Positions 26,624 through 35,309 of a DNA stretch of 64,000 nt are shown in pieces. The notes under the pieces are model-generated. The model was given only the letters and a program-made list of their open reading frames with translations, ran no database searches and had not been told where the DNA came from. Source of the DNA: Flavobacterium sp. MedPE-SWcel (lineage in GTDB: Bacteria > Bacteroidota > Bacteroidia > Flavobacteriales > Flavobacteriaceae). The translations under genes and the position numbers were made by a program. The number at the start of each line of letters is the position of its first letter. Positions within the stretch are counted from its first letter, which is position 1. The DNA lies in the NCBI GenBank assembly GCA_001874325.1, contig MPCW01000006.1, forward strand, positions 1-64,000. The letters are read 5' to 3'.

Positions 26624-26662
26624 TTTACGGTAGTAGTGTTTATATTATACTACTACCGTAAA
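26624..26662. terminator. Hairpin between convergent ilvE and MazG-like genes
   Basis: A 13-bp perfect stem (26624-26636 with 26650-26662) lacks a strong T-run on either side, so it is a weaker terminator candidate. Confidence 0.55.
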
Positions 26663-26673
26663 TACTATACGCC

Positions 26674-27060
26674 CTACTTATCTAATATTTCTGTAAAGTT
26701 TGGTTTAAAGTAATTAGGCCCTTTCATTACTTTACCATCTTCACGATATATTGGTTTTCCATCAGCTCCTAGCTTACTCATGTTACTTCTTTGTATTTCA
26801 TCAAATACTTCTTCTATTTTACCCTGTAAGCCGTGCTCTAAAATTGTTCCACACAATATGTAAAGCATATCACCCAAAGCATCTGCAATTTCAGTGGTAT
26901 CATTATTTTGTACAGCTTCTAGATATTCTTCATTCTCTTCTTTCATTAGGTTATAACGCAATAAGTTCACATTCTCTCCTAACGATCCTTTAGTCGAATT
27001 ACTTACTCCTAAACCAAAAGCAGTATGAAATTCTTTAACAGCATCTAGTTGTTTCTTCAT
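26674..27060 (-). CDS. MazG-like nucleoside triphosphate pyrophosphohydrolase
   Basis: 128 aa, all-alpha NTP pyrophosphatase fold. The metal-binding EENEEYLEA and the later DALGDMLYI acidic motif are visible. Such proteins hydrolyse NTPs or modified nucleotides to monophosphate and pyrophosphate in the cytoplasm (house-cleaning). Substrate unknown. Single gene, convergent with ilvE. Confidence 0.85.
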   Translation of the reverse strand: MKKQLDAVKEFHTAFGLGVSNSTKGSLGENVNLLRYNLMKEENEEYLEAVQNNDTTEIADALGDMLYILCGTILEHGLQGKIEEVFDEIQRSNMSKLGADGKPIYREDGKVMKGPNYFKPNFTEILDK

Positions 27061-27112
27061 TTTTAATTCTATTTAGTACTATAAAAATAGTTTAAATATA
27101 AAGTGGTTGTTG

Positions 27113-27120
27113 TAATTTTG
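27113..27120 (+). promoter_or_regulatory. -7 box for the 62-aa membrane protein
   Basis: TAATTTTG matches TAnnTTTG and is 16 bp before the ATG at 27137, giving a short leader. Confidence 0.5.
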
Positions 27121-27136
27121 TGAAAAATATTTACTA

Positions 27137-27325
27137 ATGTTTACAACTGGTCAATGGACATTTGCTGCATTTTTTGTAGTAGTCTTTATTATCGCTATGA
27201 TATATGTATATCGTAAAGATATAGTGCTTCATAAAAAATATTATAAAGGTAGTTATAAAGTATTTTTAGGTTTTTTAGCATTTATTTTAATATTGTTTGT
27301 TATTAAAATTTACCTAAAAGAATAA
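27137..27325 (+). CDS. Small two-helix membrane protein
   Basis: 62 aa with two hydrophobic helices (about 8-25 and 44-59) joined by a basic loop (YRKDIVLHKKYYKGSYK), so the loop is probably cytoplasmic. It has its own promoter box and terminator, which supports a real gene. No family recognised. Confidence 0.65.
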   Translation: MFTTGQWTFAAFFVVVFIIAMIYVYRKDIVLHKKYYKGSYKVFLGFLAFILILFVIKIYLKE

Positions 27326-27357
27326 CCTTAAAAAATACATCATAACCTTAGCTTATC

Positions 27358-27385
27358 AAATCCCCATTAATGGGGATTTTTTTTT
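27358..27385 (+). terminator. Terminator after the small membrane protein
   Basis: A 9-bp stem (aaatcccca with tggggattt) with a TTAA loop runs into a T-run. Confidence 0.85.
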
Positions 27386-27433
27386 ACAAATTAAAAACAG
27401 ATATTTGTTACTTAATCCCTAAATATACCATTA

Positions 27434-27877
27434 ATGGAAACTTACAATTGCTTCGGCTACCACTATGCAAACCATCAAGCTCAATTAGAAATCTCATTAC
27501 CAAATGAAGTTTATGATTATGAGTATTGTAACATCTCTTCTAACAACTGGAATGGTCTAGTTATTAGTTTAAAAAAGAACCAGAATGATACTGGTGCTGG
27601 ACTAGATAATCCTAACATGGATTTCCAAACTCTTTTAGTTGACTTGACTAAAGTTCCTAAACTAACAGGTGAGGTTATAAATGATTACGACCACACTAAA
27701 CCTACAATTGTTTTTATATATCATAATAAAGACGTTAGTGAATACCATGCAAACAATGTTTTTTGTCATAAAGAACTTTCTAATAGAAATGTAATAGATG
27801 CCTTAATCTTAAAAGAAATTTGTGGTGCTGTTGCTGGGCCTGCCAAAGCAGGTGTTGGATCACTTAGAAGAGTATAA
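27434..27877 (+). CDS. Uncharacterised 147-aa protein upstream of a sensor kinase
   Basis: No signal peptide and no family recognised. It begins METYNCFGYHYANHQ and ends with a glycine-rich segment (EICGAVAGPAKAGVGSLRR). Four cysteines and several histidines are scattered. Its stop codon is followed directly by the ATG of the kinase gene (TAAATG), so the two are almost surely co-transcribed, and it may act with the kinase. A near-match -7 box (GATATTTG, 27400-27407) precedes it. Confidence 0.7.
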   Translation: METYNCFGYHYANHQAQLEISLPNEVYDYEYCNISSNNWNGLVISLKKNQNDTGAGLDNPNMDFQTLLVDLTKVPKLTGEVINDYDHTKPTIVFIYHNKDVSEYHANNVFCHKELSNRNVIDALILKEICGAVAGPAKAGVGSLRRV

Positions 27878-29662
27878 ATGAATAATTTAACTTACAAAAT
27901 AGTCGTATTGTTTAGCTTTTTGCTTTTCAATACGGCTTTTTCTCAAAATTCAAAAAAATTACTTAACTTAGAAGAGGAACTATACTCTAGTGATCTTGTC
28001 GAATTCAAAACTTCTCTAACAGAAATAGATAGCTCTTCTTTATCTCCTCAAGATAAAGCTTTATACTACTACATCAATTCAAAATATTTAGAACTTACTA
28101 ATCAAGAAGATGAAGCTTATAAATATTTAAAAGCTTCAAAAAAATTATATTTAGCTGTAGACAGTATTGGTAAAGCAATGGATATTAACCTAGACATGGC
28201 TTACTTACTTGAAGCACAGGAACAAAACAACATATCCTACAAGCCTTATGTAGAAGAGTATATTAATTATGCTAAAAAAACTAATGATACATTAAAAATT
28301 GCTCGAGGTTATGGTAATATGGCAATGTATTATATATCTAAGGAGAACTATAACTTAAGTTCTGATTATTATAAAAAAGGACTAAAAATCATAGAAACCA
28401 AAGATTATAAAGTTGTAAAATCATCCCTCTATAACAACTTAGCTAACTTATATAATGAAAGCTTACATAAGCCTGATTCTGGAATTTATTACCTCAAAAA
28501 AAACGCTATAATACTTAAAGAAATTAACGCGCCATCCGAGGATTATTTTCATTATTATGTAAATTTAGCAGCATCATACCATCATAAAAAAGATTTTATT
28601 ACAGCTAACAAATACTTACGATTAGCAGATAGCTTACCTCTTGTAAATTATGAATTAAAATCTAAATGGATAATATATGGTAACTTTCAAAAAAATTATG
28701 CTAACCTAGGTGATTATAAAAACGCATACAAATACCAACTTTTAACTAAACAATATACCGATAGTATCAATGTAACTGAACAAAATATTGCTATACGTGA
28801 TATAGATACTAAATATAAAACCAAAGAAAAAGAGCTTGAAAATGAGCTACTAAAAGAGAGAGTTAAAAATGGGAATATCTTTCTGTATATAATTATATCA
28901 GTACTCATAATAAGTCTTATTATTGGTTTCTTAATTGTGAAAAATGCTCGTAGGAAAGAGAAGATTTCTCACCAAGAAAAACTCATTGAAAAACAAAAAC
29001 TAGAAAAGGCTCTTAAAGATTACGAACTTAGCAGTATCGATCTTATGCTTGAGGGGCAGGAAAAAGAACGACAACGTATTGCTAACGAACTACACGATAA
29101 CCTAGGTAGCATGCTTGCCACACTAAAGATAAACTTCGAAAACTTAAAAATCAGAAAAGATCATTTAAGAGATGAAGAGAATAAATTGTATAAAAAAACA
29201 GATGATCTAATAGAAGAAGCTTATCAAAAAGTTAGGCGAATTGCTCATGTTAAAAATGCAGGGGTATTTGCTAATGAAGGACTTATTCCTGCCTTAAAAA
29301 AGTTAGCCGAAAAAATATCAATTCCTCAAAAATTAAATATTGAATTAGTCCCATATGGCTTTAATGGAAGGTTAGACAATAATTTAGAAATTACTATCTT
29401 TAGAATCATACAAGAATTAGCAACAAATATTATAAAACATGCTCAAGCTACAGAAGCTTCTATACAATTAACACATCATGACGATAATATTAATATAATT
29501 ATAGAAGATAATGGAGTTGGTTTTTCTACTGATAAAATCAACACTGCTGATGGTATGGGAATCGCTTCTATAAAAAAGAAAATAGAGCAACTTGATGGAA
29601 GTTTTACTATAGATTCTACACCTAATAAAGGAACTACAATATTAATAGATTTACCTATATGA
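27878..29662 (+). CDS. TPR-containing sensor histidine kinase (NarL-partner type)
   Basis: 594 aa. A signal peptide (ends NTAFS) is followed by a periplasmic TPR-like sensor (about 50-320), one membrane helix (about 334-356), a coiled linker, a HisKA_3 dimerisation domain with EKERQRIANELHDNLG (phospho-acceptor H406), and a HATPase_c domain (QELATNIIKHA, EDNGVGF, GMGIASIKKKIE, GTTILIDLP). It should pass phosphate to the response regulator encoded next, whose ATG overlaps its TGA. The signal sensed is unknown. Confidence 0.93.
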   Translation: MNNLTYKIVVLFSFLLFNTAFSQNSKKLLNLEEELYSSDLVEFKTSLTEIDSSSLSPQDKALYYYINSKYLELTNQEDEAYKYLKASKKLYLAVDSIGKAMDINLDMAYLLEAQEQNNISYKPYVEEYINYAKKTNDTLKIARGYGNMAMYYISKENYNLSSDYYKKGLKIIETKDYKVVKSSLYNNLANLYNESLHKPDSGIYYLKKNAIILKEINAPSEDYFHYYVNLAASYHHKKDFITANKYLRLADSLPLVNYELKSKWIIYGNFQKNYANLGDYKNAYKYQLLTKQYTDSINVTEQNIAIRDIDTKYKTKEKELENELLKERVKNGNIFLYIIISVLIISLIIGFLIVKNARRKEKISHQEKLIEKQKLEKALKDYELSSIDLMLEGQEKERQRIANELHDNLGSMLATLKINFENLKIRKDHLRDEENKLYKKTDDLIEEAYQKVRRIAHVKNAGVFANEGLIPALKKLAEKISIPQKLNIELVPYGFNGRLDNNLEITIFRIIQELATNIIKHAQATEASIQLTHHDDNINIIIEDNGVGFSTDKINTADGMGIASIKKKIEQLDGSFTIDSTPNKGTTILIDLPI

Positions 29663-30273
29663 TACATCTTGTAATAGCAGAAGATCATCAATCACTTATA
29701 GATGGTATTAAAGTATTTTTAGACTATGAAGAAGACATTGTTGTTGTTGGTGAAGCCAATGATGGAGAAAGACTATTAGAAATAGTACATTTAAAAAAAC
29801 CTGATGTCGTTCTTACTGATATACGTATGCCTAAAATGGATGGTATTACTGCTACAAAAATTATCAAAAAAGAATATCCTGAATGCCAAATTATTGCATT
29901 TAGTATGTTTGAACAAGAAGAAGCAATTGCACAAATGGAAGAAGCTGGTGCATCAGGCTATATAATGAAAAATTCTTCTCTAAAAACAGTCATTACCGCT
30001 ATAAAAAATGTTGTGAAGGGAGAAAAGTTTTTTGATTCTTCATTAAAAAGAACAGGTACAAAAAAAGGAGGCAATGATGTTCCTTTAAGTAAAAGGGAAT
30101 TAGAGATTGTAAAACTTGTAGGACAAGGAAAAACATCTCAAGAAATTGCTGATATGCTATTTATTGGTAAAACAACAGTAGATACACATCGAAAAAATAT
30201 ATTAAAAAAATTAAACTTACAGGGTAAAAGTGAATTATTACGATACTCTATGGAGCGTAAATATGACTTTTAA
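29659..30273 (+). CDS. NarL/LuxR family response regulator
   Basis: 204 aa. The receiver domain has E8-D9, phospho-acceptor D54 (LTDIRMPKMDG) and K103-like MKN. The C-terminal LuxR helix-turn-helix (SKRELEIVKLVGQGKTSQEIA, TVDTHRKNILKKL) binds DNA. It overlaps the kinase gene by four bases (ATGA), so the pair is one two-component system. Targets unknown. Confidence 0.94.
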   Translation: MIHLVIAEDHQSLIDGIKVFLDYEEDIVVVGEANDGERLLEIVHLKKPDVVLTDIRMPKMDGITATKIIKKEYPECQIIAFSMFEQEEAIAQMEEAGASGYIMKNSSLKTVITAIKNVVKGEKFFDSSLKRTGTKKGGNDVPLSKRELEIVKLVGQGKTSQEIADMLFIGKTTVDTHRKNILKKLNLQGKSELLRYSMERKYDF

Positions 30274-30278
30274 ATTTC

Positions 30279-30305
30279 AAAAATACCCACTGTTGGGTAT
30301 TTTTT
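30279..30305 (+). terminator. Terminator after the response regulator
   Basis: Stem aaaataccca with tgggtatttt, short loop, T-run. Confidence 0.85.
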
Positions 30306-30431
30306 ATCTTCACCTATTTGCTCATCTTTGTATTAGAAAGTTACACAAGCAACTGCATAATCTATCCGACCTAAAAAAGTTTCTTCTTTCTTCTGTGTAC
30401 TTTCATTTTTTTCGAGCAGTTGGTTTAGCAC

Positions 30432-30462
30432 AAAGATATCCCCATTCTGGGGATATTTTTTT
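30432..30462 (+). terminator. Second terminator-like hairpin in the same gap
   Basis: A 13-bp stem (atatcccca with tggggatat plus flanks) and a T-run, 126 nt after the first terminator. The gap 30274-30566 has no believable ORF; the 126 nt between the hairpins are AT-rich with no clear promoter box. The second hairpin is either a backup terminator or the end of a short RNA. Confidence 0.7.
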
Positions 30463-30566
30463 GTGTCAACATCAAAAAAATCAATTGGCATGGAATTTGA
30501 TAAAAGACAAAATATCATATTAATAAAATTTAATACCTTTAAACATTAATCAATAAAACATTTATT

Positions 30567-31169
30567 ATGAAATCAAGATCACTGTACCTATCATTAACCT
30601 TAGCCTTAGGTCTTGCTTTAACTAGCTGTTCTACTCACAATGTACAACGTGTAAGCGAAAACATGGTAACCGATCTTAGTGGACGTTGGAATGAAACTGA
30701 TTCTAGACTTACAGCAGAAGAAATTACAGCTGAACTTATGCAACATGGCTGGTATAGTACTTATGCTTCTGAAAACGCAGGAAAAAAGCCTGTTATTATT
30801 GTAGGTATGATTGTTAATAAATCGCATGAGCATATCCCAACTGAAACTTTCTCTAAAGATATAGAAAAGGCTATCATTAACTCTGGTAGAATGAAATTAG
30901 TACAGGCTGGAAATATGCGTGAAGAGATTAGAGGAGAAAGAGCTGATCAACAAAATTTTGCTTCACAGTCTACAATGAAAAAGTTTGGTCTTGAAAATGG
31001 AGCTGATTTTATGCTACAGGGTACACTAAACTCTATAGTAGATCAATACTCTAAAGAAAAAACAATATACTATCAGGTAGATCTTGAATTAACTAACATA
31101 CAAACTAATGAGAAAGTATGGATTGGTGATAAAAAGATCAAAAAATATATTGGCAAGAAACTTAAATAA
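30567..31169 (+). CDS. lpoB: LpoB-type penicillin-binding protein activator lipoprotein
   Basis: 200 aa. Lipobox LTSC gives lipidated C21. The rest fits the LpoB family (TDLSGRWNETDSRL, PVIIVGMIVNKSHEHI, ENGADFMLQGTLNSIVDQ, TNEKVWIGDKKIKKYI). In enterobacteria LpoB reaches through the peptidoglycan to activate PBP1b; the partner here is unknown. It heads a three-gene unit with a COG3014-type lipoprotein 17 bp downstream and a small secreted protein, a grouping seen with LpoB in other bacteria. Confidence 0.88.
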   Translation: MKSRSLYLSLTLALGLALTSCSTHNVQRVSENMVTDLSGRWNETDSRLTAEEITAELMQHGWYSTYASENAGKKPVIIVGMIVNKSHEHIPTETFSKDIEKAIINSGRMKLVQAGNMREEIRGERADQQNFASQSTMKKFGLENGADFMLQGTLNSIVDQYSKEKTIYYQVDLELTNIQTNEKVWIGDKKIKKYIGKKLK

Positions 31170-31186
31170 AGCCAAAGTAATATTTT

Positions 31187-33112
31187 ATGAAAGCAATTAA
31201 ATACAAATGTACCGCTATCAAAGCGGTACTTTTGCTGCTATTGATAAGCTTTCAATCCTGCGGAACCTATAACTCTAAAACCTCAGATATTGAAAACGAT
31301 CTCTTTAACGGCAATTTTGACAAGGCTGTTGTTGGTGTAGAGCAAAACAGGTTTCTTAAAAAGAAAAGGAATAAACTATTATACCTTATGGAAAAAGGTA
31401 AGATAGAGCACCTAAGAGGTAATTATACTGAAAGTAATAAATTACTTGAAGAAGCCTATATATTAATTGATGACTTAATTAAAACAAGTGTTGGACAGGC
31501 TGTAGCTGCAAAATTCACTAACCCTATGGCAGAGCCATATAAGGGTGAAGATTTTGAAAAAGTTACCATCTATTATTACAAAGCACTAAACTACTTTATG
31601 CTTGGCAGACCTGATGAAGCTCTTGTTGAAGCTAAAAGAATTAATATCAAATTATACGAATTAAACGAAAAGTATAAAGAGAATAAAAATAGATATAGTG
31701 AGGATGCTTTTTCCCAAATATTACAAGGAGTAATATATGAATCTGTAGGTGATATTAATAATGCATTTATTGCTTATCGTAACGCCGGAGAAATATATAG
31801 TAAAAACGGAGGTCAGTTTTTTGGGGTATCTATGCCTGAACAACTTAAAAAAGACTTATTACGTACCGCCAAACGTATTGGCTTTACTCAAGAGTACAAT
31901 GATTATCTAAAGAAGTTTAATATTCCTCCTGAAAACACAACCAAAAAAACAACTGCTTCAGAATATCAATCTAAACCTAAGGGAGAAGCTATAATTTTTT
32001 GGGAGAACGGTATGGGACCTGCAAAAGACCAAATAGTAATAACAGCATCTGCTGGTAGTGGTATCTTTTACGGTAGTTACATGGATGGCGATATACTAGA
32101 AGAGATTATAATACCTGTACCTCCTGGTGCAAATATTGGAAGTATAAATGCAATAGCAATACCTAAGTATAGAGAACGAGGAAGTTATTACAGTAAAGCA
32201 GAAATTTTAGTAAATGGTAAGCCTCAAGAGTTAAACCTTGCACAAGATTTTTACCCTATAGCAAAGCAATGTCTTAAAGACCGTATGCTTAGAGAAACAA
32301 TAGACCTTATAGTACGTTTTGCTACTAAAAAAGCAACTAGTGCAGGACTGGGAGCTTTAGGAAAAGAGTTACTTGGTGATACCGGAGGCGATTTAATACA
32401 GTTAGGAGCTGATATAGCTGGAGCTGCTACAGAAAAAGCAGACACTAGAAACTGGCAAACGTTACCAGCTACAATATCATATACTCGTGTACCTCTTAAA
32501 GAAGGAGAAAACAAATTCATACTTCGTAAATATGGCCCTCAAGGAGTAGATATTGATACTATTTATATACCATACAAGCGTGGTTTACAAATTGTAAACT
32601 ATTTTGATATAGGGAGAACACAAGTTATACCCGTAACACCTAATAAAGTAAAACCTGTTACTAAAAAAAGTACTCCTACCCTAACAAGAAATGGTTATAC
32701 AAGATCAGAGCTATCACCTCGATTTATCAATCCTAATTCTTCTAAAACAGGAGTAAATAGTAAAATATTATCTAAATACAACAAGTGGATCGATACAGGT
32801 ATTGGAATTGTATATAAGGTAACTTATGAGGTTAACAATAAATCTGAAAAGAAATCTTATACTAAAAAAGTAATATTTCGATCAAAAAACAATAAACCCG
32901 TAAATGTAACCTTTGCTTTAAGTGAAATACCTTTTGATAGTGATTTAACTGAAATAAGTAAAGAACAATATTACAATATAAAAAGTCTTGAAGATAAGAA
33001 AAGAATGTACTTTAAGCTTAATCAAGAACTAAGTCCTAATAAGGAAACTACATCTATACCAATAACACAGGGCACACCTGATTTTTATGTAACAATTTTT
33101 AAAGTTGAATAA
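31187..33112 (+). CDS. COG3014-type TPR lipoprotein
   Basis: 641 aa. Lipobox FQSC gives lipidated C25. A helical TPR-like half (about 30-240, YYYKALNYFMLGRPDEALVEAKRIN) is followed by a beta-rich domain with a glycine-rich membrane-like patch (TSAGLGALGKELLGDTGGD) and NWQTLPATISYTRVPLKEGENKF, as in COG3014. The last 150 residues are a further unassigned extension. It lies between lpoB and a small secreted protein, so it probably belongs to envelope or peptidoglycan maintenance. Exact role unknown. Confidence 0.8.
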   Translation: MKAIKYKCTAIKAVLLLLLISFQSCGTYNSKTSDIENDLFNGNFDKAVVGVEQNRFLKKKRNKLLYLMEKGKIEHLRGNYTESNKLLEEAYILIDDLIKTSVGQAVAAKFTNPMAEPYKGEDFEKVTIYYYKALNYFMLGRPDEALVEAKRINIKLYELNEKYKENKNRYSEDAFSQILQGVIYESVGDINNAFIAYRNAGEIYSKNGGQFFGVSMPEQLKKDLLRTAKRIGFTQEYNDYLKKFNIPPENTTKKTTASEYQSKPKGEAIIFWENGMGPAKDQIVITASAGSGIFYGSYMDGDILEEIIIPVPPGANIGSINAIAIPKYRERGSYYSKAEILVNGKPQELNLAQDFYPIAKQCLKDRMLRETIDLIVRFATKKATSAGLGALGKELLGDTGGDLIQLGADIAGAATEKADTRNWQTLPATISYTRVPLKEGENKFILRKYGPQGVDIDTIYIPYKRGLQIVNYFDIGRTQVIPVTPNKVKPVTKKSTPTLTRNGYTRSELSPRFINPNSSKTGVNSKILSKYNKWIDTGIGIVYKVTYEVNNKSEKKSYTKKVIFRSKNNKPVNVTFALSEIPFDSDLTEISKEQYYNIKSLEDKKRMYFKLNQELSPNKETTSIPITQGTPDFYVTIFKVE

Positions 33113-33114
33113 TC

Positions 33115-33501
33115 ATGAAAAAGATATTACTAATACTTTGTCTATTTGCTGGAATTTCTTTTGCTCAAGCGCAAGCACAAACTGATAATGGTTGGGAAAA
33201 ATGGAAACAAACCAATTGTTATTCTAAAGTTACTTTTAGAATGAAGTATGTAGGTAAAAACGGAGAACGACACCACTGGCAAGTACAGTTTAAAAATAAT
33301 TACCCTGAGATCATCTCTTTTAATTATAATGTAACCGATAAACTACAGCAGTACAATATTACTACACATAGAAAAACTCTTTATGCCAATAAAATAAGTG
33401 ACATAACAGATGTTTATACTGAAGGAGATGACATTTTTTTATTAGTAGATAAATTAAGTTTATCTCCATATCCTAAGAATTTTCTAGAATGTGATCATTA
33501 A
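33115..33501 (+). CDS. Small secreted protein of the lpoB operon
   Basis: 128 aa with a signal peptide ending near SFAQAQAQ. The mature part is beta-rich (SKVTFRMKYVGKNGERHHWQVQFKN split by turns) with two cysteines (C35-like TNCYSK and the end ECDH). It follows the COG3014 gene by two bases and ends at a terminator. No family assigned; the position recalls YcfL-type partners of LpoB, but I see no proof of homology. Confidence 0.75.
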   Translation: MKKILLILCLFAGISFAQAQAQTDNGWEKWKQTNCYSKVTFRMKYVGKNGERHHWQVQFKNNYPEIISFNYNVTDKLQQYNITTHRKTLYANKISDITDVYTEGDDIFLLVDKLSLSPYPKNFLECDH

Positions 33502-33528
33502 AAAAAGCCCATTATATGGGCTTTTTTT
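33501..33528 (+). terminator. Terminator of the lpoB operon
   Basis: An 11-bp stem (aaaaaagccca with tgggctttttt) begins at the stop codon and ends in a T-run. Confidence 0.88.
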
Positions 33529-33587
33529 AATACTAGTATCTTAACATAAATATTTATATTTTTACGTCAAACATAAATTTTCGTTTG

Positions 33588-34640
33588 ATGAAAATTGTAA
33601 AGTACCTCTTTTTTCTTCTAATATTAATTATTGCCGCATTTACTGTATTTATTAGTACACAAAATACTAGCTACAATATTAAACAAGATAGCGTAATAGA
33701 TTTACCTCGAAACCTAGTTTATAATCATGTAAATGATTACACTAATTGGACTTCTATCAATATATTCCCAAAAACTAACTCTTCAACAAGATATATTTAT
33801 TCTGAAATTACCTATGGTACAGGTGCAACAGCCAAATGGAAAACAGGAGATCTTAAAAACAAATTAGAAACCACAAAAGTTATAGAGTACGACAGTATCA
33901 TACAGAGTTTATATACTGATAAAAAAGTATCTCAAATAACATGGAGTTTTAAAGATACATTAAAAGGCGCTACAGCTATAAGTATAAAAGTGAAAGGAAA
34001 ACTCGACTTTAAAGAGAAAGTTTATTCTTTATTAGGCAATGGAGTTAAAGATTATTTAGAAGAATCTATACAAGAAGGTTTTTCTAAGATAGAGCATAGC
34101 CTAAAAAAAGAGGTTAATGATTATACTATCAACATAAAAGGAAAAATTGTAAAGGATAGTACCTTTTATATTGGGTACCCTATTAATGGTAATATTTCTG
34201 AAATTAATAAGAATACAACAACAGTATTACCTAAACTGTTAAGGCTTACCGACTCTCTAAATATTAAAACAAATGGAGCTCCTTTTATAATATATGATAC
34301 TTATAACATACAAAGTGATAGTGCATCCTATACCGTATGTATTCCTTTAAAAGAAAGCTTTACACAACCTTTAAGCAGCGAGTTTAAAAATGATACACTA
34401 CAACCGTTTACTGCTATAAAAAGTAATTTGAGAGGGCATTATTCCCATCTTAAAGAAACTCGATTAAAAGCTTATCGACATAGTGTAAAAGACAGCCTAG
34501 AAATAGATACAATTGCTAAATATATAGAAGTATATAATAATAGGCTAAACCAACCTCAGAGATCTTCAAAATGGATTACAGACACTTTTTTACCTATAAA
34601 AGCAGATTCATTAAAAATTAATAGTCAAAAACATTTTTAA
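33588..34640 (+). CDS. Membrane-anchored SRPBCC plus GyrI-like fusion protein
   Basis: 350 aa from the ATG at 33588 (an adjacent TTG at 33585 is rejected). One N-terminal membrane helix (about 5-22) is followed by an SRPBCC/polyketide-cyclase-like domain (about 30-160, LPRNLVYNHVNDYTNWTSIN) and a C-terminal GyrI-like effector-binding domain (about 190-315, GAPFIIYDTYN, TPSS-like PLSSEF, GHYSHLKET, Y...VYNNRL). Both folds bind small hydrophobic ligands. It would face the periplasm. Its 3' end overlaps the convergent TatD-like gene by 23 bp. Ligand unknown. Confidence 0.8.
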   Translation: MKIVKYLFFLLILIIAAFTVFISTQNTSYNIKQDSVIDLPRNLVYNHVNDYTNWTSINIFPKTNSSTRYIYSEITYGTGATAKWKTGDLKNKLETTKVIEYDSIIQSLYTDKKVSQITWSFKDTLKGATAISIKVKGKLDFKEKVYSLLGNGVKDYLEESIQEGFSKIEHSLKKEVNDYTINIKGKIVKDSTFYIGYPINGNISEINKNTTTVLPKLLRLTDSLNIKTNGAPFIIYDTYNIQSDSASYTVCIPLKESFTQPLSSEFKNDTLQPFTAIKSNLRGHYSHLKETRLKAYRHSVKDSLEIDTIAKYIEVYNNRLNQPQRSSKWITDTFLPIKADSLKINSQKHF

Positions 34641-35259
34641 AATTACCCTCAACTACCCTTAAAAGATTATTCATTGTTGTATTTCTTGCCAATGCTGCTT
34701 TTTTATAAACATCATTGATGCTCTCTTCAATAGTATCTGTCTCTAAGAAAAAACGTTCCTGTGGCACTATAGCAAGTACTTTAGAAAGTTCTGGATTACT
34801 CAGCAAATATTTTCCGAATGATAAATGAAAACCATTATTTAGTAACTGCTTTGCTAATTGTTCGTCTTTAGAAAAACCATGTATTATCATAGGAACTCCT
34901 AAATTCAACTTATTTTTTATAGCAATTAACTCCTGAAAAGCTCCATTAAGGTGTAAAACAACAGGTTTGTTATTCTTTTTAGCTAAAAGCAACTGTTTTT
35001 CAAAAATAGTCATTTGTACCTCCATAGAGGTTTCAACACGTTTATCTAAGCCACATTCACCTAAAGCTAAGCAATTGTTCATTTTCAAACGTTGTTCTAT
35101 AATTATAAGATGTTCTTCGACCTTATCCTCATCAATATACCAAGGATGTATACCTGTAGAAAAATAGGGTACATTAATAACCTCATAAGGATATTTATTA
35201 ACTAGCTCAATAACAGAAGAAGTTTCAGTAAAATTATGTGTATGTAAATTATATAACAT
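34618..35259 (-). CDS. TatD-like metal-dependent hydrolase
   Basis: 213 aa, a short version of the usual about 255. Metal ligands of the amidohydrolase fold are visible: HTH near the N-terminus (NLHTHNF), E in GECGLD, H in VVLHLNG, H in MIIHGFS, and D in FLETD. Family members are DNases or related phosphoesterases acting in the cytoplasm. Its 3' end overlaps the convergent SRPBCC-GyrI gene. It may share a transcript with mnmA, 50 bp upstream on the same strand. Confidence 0.88.
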   Translation of the reverse strand: MLYNLHTHNFTETSSVIELVNKYPYEVINVPYFSTGIHPWYIDEDKVEEHLIIIEQRLKMNNCLALGECGLDKRVETSMEVQMTIFEKQLLLAKKNNKPVVLHLNGAFQELIAIKNKLNLGVPMIIHGFSKDEQLAKQLLNNGFHLSFGKYLLSNPELSKVLAIVPQERFFLETDTIEESINDVYKKAALARNTTMNNLLRVVEGNFKNVFDY

Positions 35260-35309
35260 TATATATCAACAATTTAAAACATGATATAAATATACGTCAA
35301 ATAAAAACA

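Noticed and set aside
30230..30523. 97-aa frame after the response regulator, and a minus-strand frame at 30333
   Set aside because: It crosses both terminator hairpins, overlaps the regulator and has no coding character.
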